Positions 1 to 4,624 of a stretch of 5,634 bases of DNA are shown piece by piece (within the stretch, counting starts at the first letter, position 1; each line of letters opens with the position of its first letter). The position numbers were made by a program, and so were the translations under genes. The DNA is from Planctomycetota bacterium (GTDB lineage: Bacteria > Planctomycetota > Phycisphaerae > Sedimentisphaerales > Anaerobacaceae). The notes beneath the pieces are model-generated. The model was given only the letters and a program-made list of their open reading frames with translations. It was not told the origin of the DNA and made no database searches. The DNA lies in contig QNBZ01000100.1 in NCBI GenBank assembly GCA_003644295.1, forward strand, positions 1 through 5,634, read 5' to 3'.

Positions 1-418
1 AAATTTGGCCGCTTGTGGCGAAGTTCGCTTTGCTCAAATTCATATCGAGAATTCTTTCGTAAGTACCCAAATCCATATCACATTCCATACCGTCATCGAG
101 GACGAATACCTCGCCGTGGCGAAATGGATTCAGCGTGCCGGAATCTATATTCAAATAACCTTCGAGCTTAATTGGCGCTACATTGAGGTCTTTATCCTGC
201 ATCAACTTGGCAAGACAGGATGAGAATATTCCTTTGCCCAGCCCGCTCATCACGGTGCCGAGGACGAAGCAGTAGCGGGTTTTGCCCTTTTTATAACCAG
301 CCGGCACTGGCGAGAAAAACTCGCTCTCAGTTGAAACGTCGCTGACAGAAGCTAATAAATTGACTGGTTTTTGGTCATCCCGAGCGAAGTTGAGGGATCT
401 CTTATTTTCTTTTGCCAT
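1..418 (-). CDS. pyrG: CTP synthase, N-terminal part (runs off the left edge)
   Basis: The first 139 codons are visible. Residues 46-139 match the N-terminal synthetase domain of CTP synthase, which makes CTP from UTP, ATP and glutamine. The nucleotide-binding loop SGLGKGI is at 58-64, K84 lies in IKLEGY, GTLNPFRHGEVFV spans 94-106, and DMDLGTYER spans 114-122. D116 corresponds to the magnesium-binding D72 of the E. coli enzyme. The family's usual KLDPY is KLEGY here, which marks a divergent subfamily. The family normally begins a few residues before the YCFVLG strand, so about 45 residues are extra, and residues 7-16 (RSLNFARDDQ) are encoded by a dispersed repeat. The ATG at 418 is chosen because AAGGTGA sits 5 bases upstream and no start codon at the usual family position was seen. 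It lies downstream of kdsB, which consumes CTP. The glutaminase domain is outside the window. Confidence 0.9.
   Translation of the reverse strand, partial: MAKENKRSLNFARDDQKPVNLLASVSDVSTESEFFSPVPAGYKKGKTRYCFVLGTVMSGLGKGIFSSCLAKLMQDKDLNVAPIKLEGYLNIDSGTLNPFRHGEVFVLDDGMECDMDLGTYERILDMNLSKANFATSGQI
373..400 (+). repeat. Dispersed repeat (GGTCATCCCGAGCGAAG...GAGGGATCT) inside pyrG
   Basis: This 28-bp stretch begins GGTCATCCCGAGCGAAG and ends GAGGGATCT. It matches a short element I recall as scattered in many copies through draft genomes of several bacterial phyla. Only one copy is in this window, so repeat status rests on recall. It lies wholly within the 5' end of pyrG and is read on the minus strand as RSLNFARDDQ. 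Confidence 0.6.
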
Positions 419-423
419 AAATT

Positions 424-430
424 TCACCTT
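424..430 (-). promoter_or_regulatory. Ribosome binding site of pyrG
   Basis: On the minus strand AAGGTGA lies 5 bases before the ATG at 418. It fixes the unusually early start of pyrG and so implies that the repeat-derived N-terminal extension is translated. It is the clearest Shine-Dalgarno sequence among the starts in this window. Confidence 0.7.
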
Positions 431-466
431 TTTTGCTTAGCCACAGATTCCACTGATTTTATTTAG

Positions 467-496
467 CCCGCCGTTTCACGGCGGGTTTTTATTTAT
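467..496 (+). terminator. Intrinsic terminator-like hairpin facing the plus strand
   Basis: CCCGCCG (467-473) and CGGCGGG (479-485) form a perfect 7-bp GC-only stem around the loop TTTCA, followed by TTTTTATTTAT. This is a textbook rho-independent terminator when read on the plus strand. Read on the minus strand the hairpin is followed by CTAAATAAAA, which lacks a useful T tract. Both flanking genes are on the minus strand, so the terminator has no obvious gene to serve. Confidence 0.6.
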
Positions 497-517
497 AAGC
501 CACAGAGAGCGCTGTTT

Positions 518-545
518 GTCATTCCTGCGGAGGCAGGAATCTATG
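518..545 (+). repeat. Palindromic VIPAKAGIQ-type repeat, copy 1
   Basis: The element begins GTCATTCCTGC and ends GCAGGAATCTATG. Its core is an 8-bp perfect inverted repeat, ATTCCTGC (521-528) and GCAGGAAT (533-540), around GGAG. It shares its outer bases GTCATTCC...GGAATC with the copy at 1291-1317, but the orientation is opposite and the stem centre has compensating changes. The two copies bracket the cyclase-like gene. Confidence 0.7.
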
Positions 546-571
546 TTTTCTGCCACAGAGAACACAGAGAT

Positions 572-1279
572 TCAAGGGTATCGATCGAAGAATTTCAATG
601 TGTTTTCATACTTAATTTTATATTTTTCCTGGTAATTCTCATCTTTCATTGCTTCTTGCTGCATTGCTTTGACTGCCCTTATAACCTCATTGCGGTTATG
701 GTGAATTTTAGAAACGAATAGTTCTAAAGTATAATCCTTTTCTTCTTTTTTCTTGTGAAAAGGAACTGGATATCTCGTAAATGCAACCCTCCATTCAGAT
801 AGGTTGACATCTAACTCATCAAGTCTATTATTCGCCTCTGGTGTCACAATATATCCTATCCAGTTTTGCTTTTCAGCATATTCATAGGCATTTATTACCC
901 CGGACCCAAGGAATAAATTTTTCGATATGTCTGCATATAGCTGGCCAAATCCTATGGCTCCACGTAAAGGCCATTTCATTGAGATTACCATCCAGTAAAA
1001 GATATCGAATGTGCTACGTATGTATTTGAAAGCGTCTTCTGAATCATCACGTGTAAAAAACAGGAAAGTATCGGAAAACCAAATAGAGAAAACATCATTT
1101 TGATAACGTTCCTTCCGTCGTTCAAATTCACCTATAATTTTATTGTAGTAATTATTAACAAATATATTCAAACGCCCAACCCCTGCTCGCTTTTCAAATC
1201 CTTTTACCGTTTTTGTGAAGCCGAGAATATCACAACATGCGACCCAGCAGTTGTTATTTATTATTATGTTATTTCCCAT
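572..1279 (-). CDS. Orphan protein resembling a class III nucleotidyl-cyclase fold
   Basis: A 235-residue soluble protein without signal peptide or clear membrane segment. Several motifs recall class III nucleotide cyclases in order and spacing. CCDILGFT (15-22) resembles the first metal-binding strand, with D17. WFSDTFLFF (67-75) resembles the second metal site, with D70. LRGAIGFGQLYAD (105-117) resembles the RxGIxxG strand, and GSGVINAYEYAEK (125-137) the helix that carries the catalytic Asn. N130 is present, but the usual Arg four residues on is Tyr, so activity is uncertain. The C-terminal 60 residues are charged and helical. The ATG lies 2 bases after the kdsB stop, with no good ribosome binding site, so translation may be coupled. 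The gene is AT-rich: spot counts of 601-660 and 1081-1140 give about 27-30% G+C, against about 60% in 4861-4920 of trpD. It looks acquired. No effector gene of the kind paired with Pycsar-type cyclases is visible. A degenerate cyclase fold with another role is equally possible. Confidence 0.6.
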   Translation of the reverse strand: MGNNIIINNNCWVACCDILGFTKTVKGFEKRAGVGRLNIFVNNYYNKIIGEFERRKERYQNDVFSIWFSDTFLFFTRDDSEDAFKYIRSTFDIFYWMVISMKWPLRGAIGFGQLYADISKNLFLGSGVINAYEYAEKQNWIGYIVTPEANNRLDELDVNLSEWRVAFTRYPVPFHKKKEEKDYTLELFVSKIHHNRNEVIRAVKAMQQEAMKDENYQEKYKIKYENTLKFFDRYP

Positions 1280-1281
1280 TT

Positions 1282-2073
1282 TTAATTTTTCTGGATTCCC
1301 GCTTTCGCGGGAATGACAAGTTTCTTGTTATTATTTCTGTCTTTTTTATATCTTTTGACGAATTCAGCGTATTGTTGCGGCGTGTCTATGCCATCGCTGG
1401 TGTGTTTGACTTTGCCAACGATGATTGGAAAGCCGTTTTCAATTGCCCGCAACTGCTCAAGTTTTTCTATTTTTTCCAGCGGCGTCTGCGGCAGGGCGGT
1501 AATCTTCAGCAAAAATCCCTTTCGATAAGCGTAAATCCCGATGTGCCGAAGATACTGCTGCGACTTGCCAACGCCGGATTTTTCTCTGTCATAAGGAATA
1601 ACAGAGCGCGAAAAATAAATCGCTCTGCTTTTATTGTCAGTTATCACTTTTACTATATTCGGGTCTGATACCTGTTCGACTGTTTGAAACTCAGCCGCAA
1701 GTGTTGACATCTGCGCATCAGGATTGCCAATTAGCAGCTCTGCTGCTTTGTCTATGTTGGCAGGGTCAATCTCCGGCTCATCGGCCTGAACGTTCAGAAC
1801 AATATCAACGTCCATATCGGCAACAGCTTCGGCGATTCGGTCGGTGCCGCTTTTGTGCTTGGCTGAAGTCATAACGCATTCAGCGCCGAAAGATTCAGCA
1901 GCAGCGGCAATCCGCTCATCGTCCGTTGTTATTATTACCTTCTCTGGCAGTTTAGCTAAACATGCCCGCTCGTATGTGTGCTGAATGAGGAATTTGCCGG
2001 TATCTTTGGCGAGAACTTTTGCGGGGAATCTGGTAGAACCGTAACGAGCTGGAATACAAGCTAAAACTTTCAC
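1282..2073 (-). CDS. kdsB: 3-deoxy-manno-octulosonate cytidylyltransferase (CMP-Kdo synthetase)
   Basis: This cytoplasmic enzyme activates Kdo with CTP to give CMP-Kdo, the donor for the inner core of lipopolysaccharide. Family motifs appear in order: IPARYGSTRFPAKVL near the N-terminus (nucleotide binding), HKSGTDRIAEA, NVQADEPEI (usually NVQGDEP; the Asp is a metal ligand), SRSVIPY, HIGIYAYRKGFL, LEKIEKLEQLRAIENG, and GIDTPQQYAEF near the end. The length of 263 residues exceeds the roughly 250 usual for the family. The excess is a C-terminal tail ending LVIPAKAGIQKN, encoded by a palindromic dispersed repeat. The start is GTG at 2073: it gives the family N-terminus MKVLACIPARYGS, an in-frame TGA lies upstream, and no ATG lies between. 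No Shine-Dalgarno sequence precedes it, and a strong promoter ends 11 bases upstream, so the message looks leaderless. It heads the minus-strand group with the cyclase-like gene and pyrG. Confidence 0.95.
   Translation of the reverse strand: MKVLACIPARYGSTRFPAKVLAKDTGKFLIQHTYERACLAKLPEKVIITTDDERIAAAAESFGAECVMTSAKHKSGTDRIAEAVADMDVDIVLNVQADEPEIDPANIDKAAELLIGNPDAQMSTLAAEFQTVEQVSDPNIVKVITDNKSRAIYFSRSVIPYDREKSGVGKSQQYLRHIGIYAYRKGFLLKITALPQTPLEKIEKLEQLRAIENGFPIIVGKVKHTSDGIDTPQQYAEFVKRYKKDRNNNKKLVIPAKAGIQKN
1291..1317 (-). repeat. Palindromic VIPAKAGIQ-type repeat, copy 2, within the kdsB 3' end
   Basis: Read on the minus strand it begins GTCATTCCCGC and ends GCGGGAATCCAG. An 8-bp perfect stem, ATTCCCGC and GCGGGAAT, closes a GAAA loop, so the transcript would carry a GNRA-type tetraloop hairpin. 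The element is translated as VIPAKAGIQ at the KdsB C-terminus. It ends 12 bases before the start codon of the cyclase-like gene and may affect translation or mRNA stability there. Confidence 0.8.
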
Positions 2074-2084
2074 TATGGGCTGAT

Positions 2085-2113
2085 ATGATAAGGATAACAG
2101 AATGCTTTGTCAA
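2085..2113 (-). promoter_or_regulatory. kdsB promoter (sigma-70 type)
   Basis: On the minus strand TTGACA (2113-2108) is separated by exactly 17 bases from TATCAT (2090-2085), a 5/6 match to TATAAT. The predicted transcription start, about 2078-2076, is only 3-5 bases before the GTG at 2073, which implies a leaderless kdsB message. Confidence 0.75.
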
Positions 2114-2133
2114 ATAGATTTTGCTTGACAAAG
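2105..2133. repeat. 9-bp perfect inverted repeat spanning both -35 boxes
   Basis: CTTTGTCAA (2105-2113) and TTGACAAAG (2125-2133) are perfect inverted copies separated by 11 bp. Each half contains one -35 box of the divergent kdsB and trp promoters. Three bases of each arm go beyond the hexamer, so the symmetry is more than two facing -35 boxes require. It could be an operator for a dimeric regulator. It does not resemble the enteric TrpR operator. Confidence 0.6.
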
Positions 2134-2153
2134 CTGTAATAATTTGGTTTAAT
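2125..2153 (+). promoter_or_regulatory. trp operon promoter (sigma-70 type)
   Basis: TTGACA (2125-2130) is followed by a 17-bp spacer and TTTAAT (2148-2153), a 5/6 match to TATAAT. TAATAT at 2150-2155 is an alternative -10 box with a longer spacer. The predicted start, near 2160, falls about 3 bases before the first ATG of the leader peptide. It lies back to back with the kdsB promoter. Confidence 0.75.
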
Positions 2154-2162
2154 ATCCGTACT

Positions 2163-2216
2163 ATGATGCAGATTGACCGTAAAAGCACAGTTCTCTGGTG
2201 GTGGCCTGCGGAGTGA
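2163..2216 (+). CDS. trpL: trp operon leader peptide with three tandem Trp codons
   Basis: The reading frame encodes 17 residues, MMQIDRKSTVLWWWPAE, ending in TGA. Three consecutive TGG codons occupy 2196-2204. A short peptide with a run of Trp codons, located between the promoter and an intrinsic terminator ahead of trpE, is the hallmark of ribosome-mediated transcription attenuation. The ribosome stalls on these codons when charged tRNA-Trp is scarce. Either ATG (2163 or 2166) could initiate. No Shine-Dalgarno sequence is present, and the predicted transcription start is about 3 bases upstream, so initiation is probably leaderless. The peptide itself needs no function. The gene is far below usual gene-calling length limits. 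Confidence 0.88.
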   Translation: MMQIDRKSTVLWWWPAE

Positions 2217-2304
2217 AATCCAGCAGGTAAGCGGTGATTTGCTGCAGAAAGATTTGTTCGGATTGTTTTAAGCGCGGCCTGCTGAAAAAGCGGGCTGCTT
2301 TTTT
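2203..2304 (+). promoter_or_regulatory. trp attenuator: competing RNA segments 1 to 4
   Basis: Segment 1, GGCCTGC at 2203-2209, begins within the last Trp codon. Segment 2 is CAGCAGGT at 2221-2228. Segment 3 is GCGGCCTGCT at 2274-2283, and segment 4 is AGCGGGCTGC at 2289-2298. Segments 1 and 3 share the identical heptamer GGCCTGC, so both can pair with segment 2: 1:2 gives 5 bp plus a GU, and 2:3 gives 7 bp (CAGCAGG with CCTGCTG, 2278-2284) plus a GU. Pairing 3:4 makes the terminator. A ribosome stalled on the TGG codons would cover segment 1, freeing segment 2 to form the 2:3 antiterminator. A ribosome reaching the TGA at 2214-2216 would cover segment 2, so the terminator forms. The geometry fits the classical enteric model. 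Confidence 0.85.
2274..2304 (+). terminator. Attenuator terminator (3:4 hairpin) of the trp operon
   Basis: GCGGCCTGCT (2274-2283) pairs with AGCGGGCTGC (2289-2298) in a 10-bp stem with two G-U pairs around the loop GAAAA. Six T follow at 2299-2304. Its left arm is also segment 3 of the antiterminator, so its formation depends on translation of the leader peptide. The trpE start is about 95 bases downstream. Confidence 0.88.
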
Positions 2305-2357
2305 ATTTGTGTTTATATGCTCGTGGTGAGTCGTGCGAAAGCAATACGCAACACTTG

Positions 2358-2399
2358 ACGAAATACGATATACGAAATACGATATACGATATACGAAAT
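2358..2399 (+). repeat. Six tandem ACGAWAT heptamers abutting the trpE start
   Basis: Six head-to-tail heptamers, in the order ACGAAAT, ACGATAT, ACGAAAT, ACGATAT, ACGATAT, ACGAAAT, fill 42 bp and end at the base before the trpE ATG. The array occupies the place where a ribosome binding site should be. A related array lies inside trpE at 2750-2784. Confidence 0.92.
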
Positions 2400-4010
2400 A
2401 TGGATGACTATAGACAAATAATACTTGATGCCGGGCCGGGACAGATTGTGCCGATTGTTAAACGAATCAGCATAGACGACCCTGTGGATTTTTTCGCCCG
2501 GCTAAGCGACTATGGGCGGGCTGAAAATTGCTGTCTGTTCGAGTCCAGAGAGTATATGGCCGGCAGCGGAGCTTTGAGTTTCGGCACGGCCAGGCCGGCG
2601 CTCTATCTTACCGGCAGCGGTGTTGAATTTACTATCAGAGCTTTGACTAAAACCGGCAGGCGAATGTTAGAATATCTCTCCGCTGATAAAGAGCGGTTTG
2701 GTTTTTGTGAACAAGTCCGATTCACCCCAGAGACGATTACCGGCAAAATACGAGATACGAGATACGAAATACGAAATACGAAAATCGATGAGCAAGCCCG
2801 GCTGACGAGTATAAATCAGATGGACGTATTGCGGGCGGTGGCGTTCGCTTTTAAGCTGGCGAGCAAGCCATTTCGCATAACCTGCGGATTGTTAGGAGCT
2901 TTAAGCTACGATTTTATAGACCAGTTTGAGAAACTCCCTCAAAATAAAGACGACCTCTTGGGCAATCCTGACTACGAACTTTATTTTGTCGATAACCTTT
3001 TTTTGGTGGACCACGAACACAACCAGGGCTACATAGTTGTGAACGTGATGATAACCGACGGCGACCGTGAAGCAGCGATAGCCGAGGCGCAGGATGGTTT
3101 TGATTATTATTCTAACATTGCGAGGTTTGATGCGCCGAAGGGACGAAAATATACCGGTTCGCTCGCAGCAGCTTCAACCGATACGAATCAGGATACATAC
3201 AAAGAGATGGTGCGTTCGGCTAAACGGCACATTATCGACGGCGATATTTTTCAGGTGGTTTTAAGCAGGACGATAATCGAACCCTGTCCGGATGAGCCGT
3301 TGGATGTCTATAAGCGGCTGCGGGCGCTGAACCCATCGCCTTATATGTTTTATCTGAACACGCCAAATACGATATTGATGGGTTCGAGTCCGGAGTTGAA
3401 CTTGCGGGTCAGCGGCACCGAAACCCGCAGCGTGGAAATCAGGCCGATAGCCGGCACAAAGCCGAGGGGCAAAGCCGGAAATATCATCGACATCGATACC
3501 GATTTTAGATATGAAGCGGAATTGAAACTTGACCGTAAGGAATTAGCTGAACACATAATGCTGGTCGATTTGGCGAGAAACGATATTGCACGGGTGGCCG
3601 AGCCGGGCAGCAGAGTCGTTACCGAACTTTTAACGGTCGAAAAATACGCTTCCGTTCAACATTTGGTAAGCAATGTTAAGGGTACACTCAGAGCTGACCT
3701 TGACGCATTGAGCGCTTATCTTGCCACGATGAATATGGGAACGCTTACCGGCGCTCCGAAGATTGAAGCAATGAAAATAATACGCCTATCTGAAAAAACC
3801 AAGCGCGGCTACTACGGCGGGGCCGTTTGCTACCTGACCGTGGACGGCCAATTCGACAGTTGTATTACGATAAGAAGTTTGCAGGTTAAAGACCATACTG
3901 CTTATATTCGAGTTGGCGCAGGCATTGTACACGACAGCGTTCCGAAAACCGAGTTTGAAGAAACCGAGCACAAAGCAAGGTCGTGTTTGCGTGCGATTCG
4001 CGGAGAATAA
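2400..4010 (+). CDS. trpE: Anthranilate synthase component I
   Basis: TrpE converts chorismate to anthranilate with ammonia supplied by TrpG, the first step of tryptophan synthesis. The 536 residues compare with about 520 in E. coli. The N-terminal part carries LFES (46-49), matching the LLES tryptophan feedback-inhibition element. Chorismate-binding motifs follow: FQVVLSR (284-290), NPSPYMFYL (311-319), GSSPE (328-332), IRPIAGTKPRG (347-357), ELAEHIMLVDLARND (381-395), MNMGTLTGAPKIEAM (444-458), YYGGAV (471-476), and VGAGIVHDSVP (505-515). MNMGTLxGAPK and DSVP resemble the enteric form. Residues 117-129 are encoded by a heptamer repeat and appear to be an insertion. The ATG at 2400 is chosen because homology begins just after it. 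The frame stays open upstream to a TTG at 2307, but that stretch is repeat and leader sequence. No Shine-Dalgarno sequence is visible. It lies 20 bp before trpG and downstream of the attenuator. Confidence 0.97.
   Translation: MDDYRQIILDAGPGQIVPIVKRISIDDPVDFFARLSDYGRAENCCLFESREYMAGSGALSFGTARPALYLTGSGVEFTIRALTKTGRRMLEYLSADKERFGFCEQVRFTPETITGKIRDTRYEIRNTKIDEQARLTSINQMDVLRAVAFAFKLASKPFRITCGLLGALSYDFIDQFEKLPQNKDDLLGNPDYELYFVDNLFLVDHEHNQGYIVVNVMITDGDREAAIAEAQDGFDYYSNIARFDAPKGRKYTGSLAAASTDTNQDTYKEMVRSAKRHIIDGDIFQVVLSRTIIEPCPDEPLDVYKRLRALNPSPYMFYLNTPNTILMGSSPELNLRVSGTETRSVEIRPIAGTKPRGKAGNIIDIDTDFRYEAELKLDRKELAEHIMLVDLARNDIARVAEPGSRVVTELLTVEKYASVQHLVSNVKGTLRADLDALSAYLATMNMGTLTGAPKIEAMKIIRLSEKTKRGYYGGAVCYLTVDGQFDSCITIRSLQVKDHTAYIRVGAGIVHDSVPKTEFEETEHKARSCLRAIRGE
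2750..2784 (+). repeat. ACGARAT heptamer array inside trpE
   Basis: Five heptamers, ACGAGAT, ACGAGAT, ACGAAAT, ACGAAAT and ACGAAAA, are preceded by a degenerate unit, GCAAAAT (2743-2749). They encode residues 117-129 of TrpE (IRDTRYEIRNTKI). The family is the same as that of the array at 2358-2399, with G or A where that array has T or A. Confidence 0.88.
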
Positions 4011-4016
4011 AAAAAC

Positions 4017-4020
4017 AGGA
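4017..4020 (+). promoter_or_regulatory. Probable ribosome binding site of trpG
   Basis: AGGA lies 10 bases before the trpG ATG at 4031, in the 20-bp gap after the trpE stop. The spacing is slightly long, but it supports that start over the earlier in-frame codon at 3983, which lies inside trpE. Confidence 0.45.
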
Positions 4021-4030
4021 ACGATATAAA

Positions 4031-4624
4031 ATGGCAGACATAAGCAAAAAAGTTTTATTCATCGACAATTTCGATTCGTTCACATACAATCTGGTGGACG
4101 ATTTTTGCAAGCGTAACTGCCGAGCCAAAGTTTATCGAGCCGATACCGAACTTGCGGAACTGCGAGCCGTAGCCGATGAATTTGCCCCGGAGCTGCTTGT
4201 TATTTCGCCCGGGCCCGGCACGCCTGATACCGCCGGCGTAACGCTTTCAGCGATAGATTATTTCAAAGATAAACTGCCTATATTCGGCGTGTGTCTCGGC
4301 CATCAGGCGATTGTGCAGTATTTCGGCGGCAAAATCGGTCATGCGCCGGTGCCGATGCACGGCAAGGGCTCAAGGGTAACACACAACCAGAAGGGTCTTT
4401 TTGCCGGCGTTGAAAACCCACTGCAGGCGGGGCGATACCACAGTCTTTGTGTGCTGGAGCTGCCGGGCTGCTTGGAACAAACCGCTGAATTCGAGGGGAT
4501 TGTTATGGCCGTTGAGCATAAGGAATTGCCGATATTCGGCGTGCAGTTTCATCCGGAAAGCATTTTAACCCCGGCAGGCGGTAAAATAATTGAAAATGTT
4601 TTGAATATAGCCAGGGAGCGCTAA
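4031..4624 (+). CDS. trpG: Anthranilate synthase component II, glutamine amidotransferase
   Basis: The 197-residue class I glutaminase releases ammonia from glutamine for TrpE. FIDNFDSFTYNLV (10-22) is the family N-terminus. ISPGPGTPD (58-66) forms the oxyanion-loop region. GVCLGHQ (86-92) holds the nucleophile C88, and FHPES (173-177) holds H174 and E176 of the catalytic triad. HGKGS (110-114) and RYHSL (135-139) also match TrpG and PabA. The length is normal for a stand-alone TrpG of about 190-200 residues. The family N-terminus starts just after the ATG at 4031, which has a weak AGGA upstream. The stop overlaps the trpD start by one base, so the two are probably coupled. TrpG-type and PabA-type proteins can be shared between tryptophan and folate synthesis; the location makes the tryptophan role primary. 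Confidence 0.95.
   Translation: MADISKKVLFIDNFDSFTYNLVDDFCKRNCRAKVYRADTELAELRAVADEFAPELLVISPGPGTPDTAGVTLSAIDYFKDKLPIFGVCLGHQAIVQYFGGKIGHAPVPMHGKGSRVTHNQKGLFAGVENPLQAGRYHSLCVLELPGCLEQTAEFEGIVMAVEHKELPIFGVQFHPESILTPAGGKIIENVLNIARER

Larger units (their letters stand above)
440..573. repeat. Cluster of GCCACAGA elements in the pyrG upstream spacer
   Basis: GCCACAGA occurs at 440-447, 499-506 and 552-559. The last copy continues as GCCACAGAGAACACAGAG with ATTCA after it. The right edge runs into the stop codon of the cyclase-like gene (572-574, TGA on the minus strand), so the repeat may supply that stop. Together with the hairpin at 467-490 and the palindrome at 518-545, these elements fill nearly all of the 153-bp spacer between the two minus-strand genes. 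No gene was seen in the spacer. Confidence 0.55.

Noticed and set aside
5..223. Plus-strand open frame at the left edge
   Set aside because: It is antisense to the conserved CTP synthase domain, and no motif or ribosome binding site was recognised.
1291..1317. Hairpin at the kdsB end as a transcription terminator
   Set aside because: On the minus strand it is followed by CCAGAAAAATT, not a T tract, and it matches a dispersed repeat. The next gene starts 12 bases on.
1237..1668. Plus-strand open frame of 143 codons opposite kdsB
   Set aside because: It is antisense to a confidently identified gene, starts inside the cyclase-like gene, and has no recognisable motif.
2105..2133. Inverted repeat as a TrpR operator
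   Set aside because: It does not resemble the CTAGTTAACTAG core of the enteric trp operator, and attenuation already explains tryptophan control.
2307..2399. Longer trpE frame starting at a TTG codon
   Set aside because: It begins right after the attenuator T tract and encodes leader and heptamer-repeat sequence without family similarity. The family N-terminus follows the ATG at 2400. It remains a minor possibility because that ATG has no ribosome binding site.
2358..2784. Heptamer arrays as a CRISPR array
   Set aside because: The units are contiguous 7-mers without spacers, and the two clusters are separated by trpE coding sequence.
3983..4030. Earlier in-frame start for trpG overlapping the trpE 3' end
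   Set aside because: The added residues have no similarity to TrpG. The ATG at 4031 has AGGA upstream and matches the family N-terminus.
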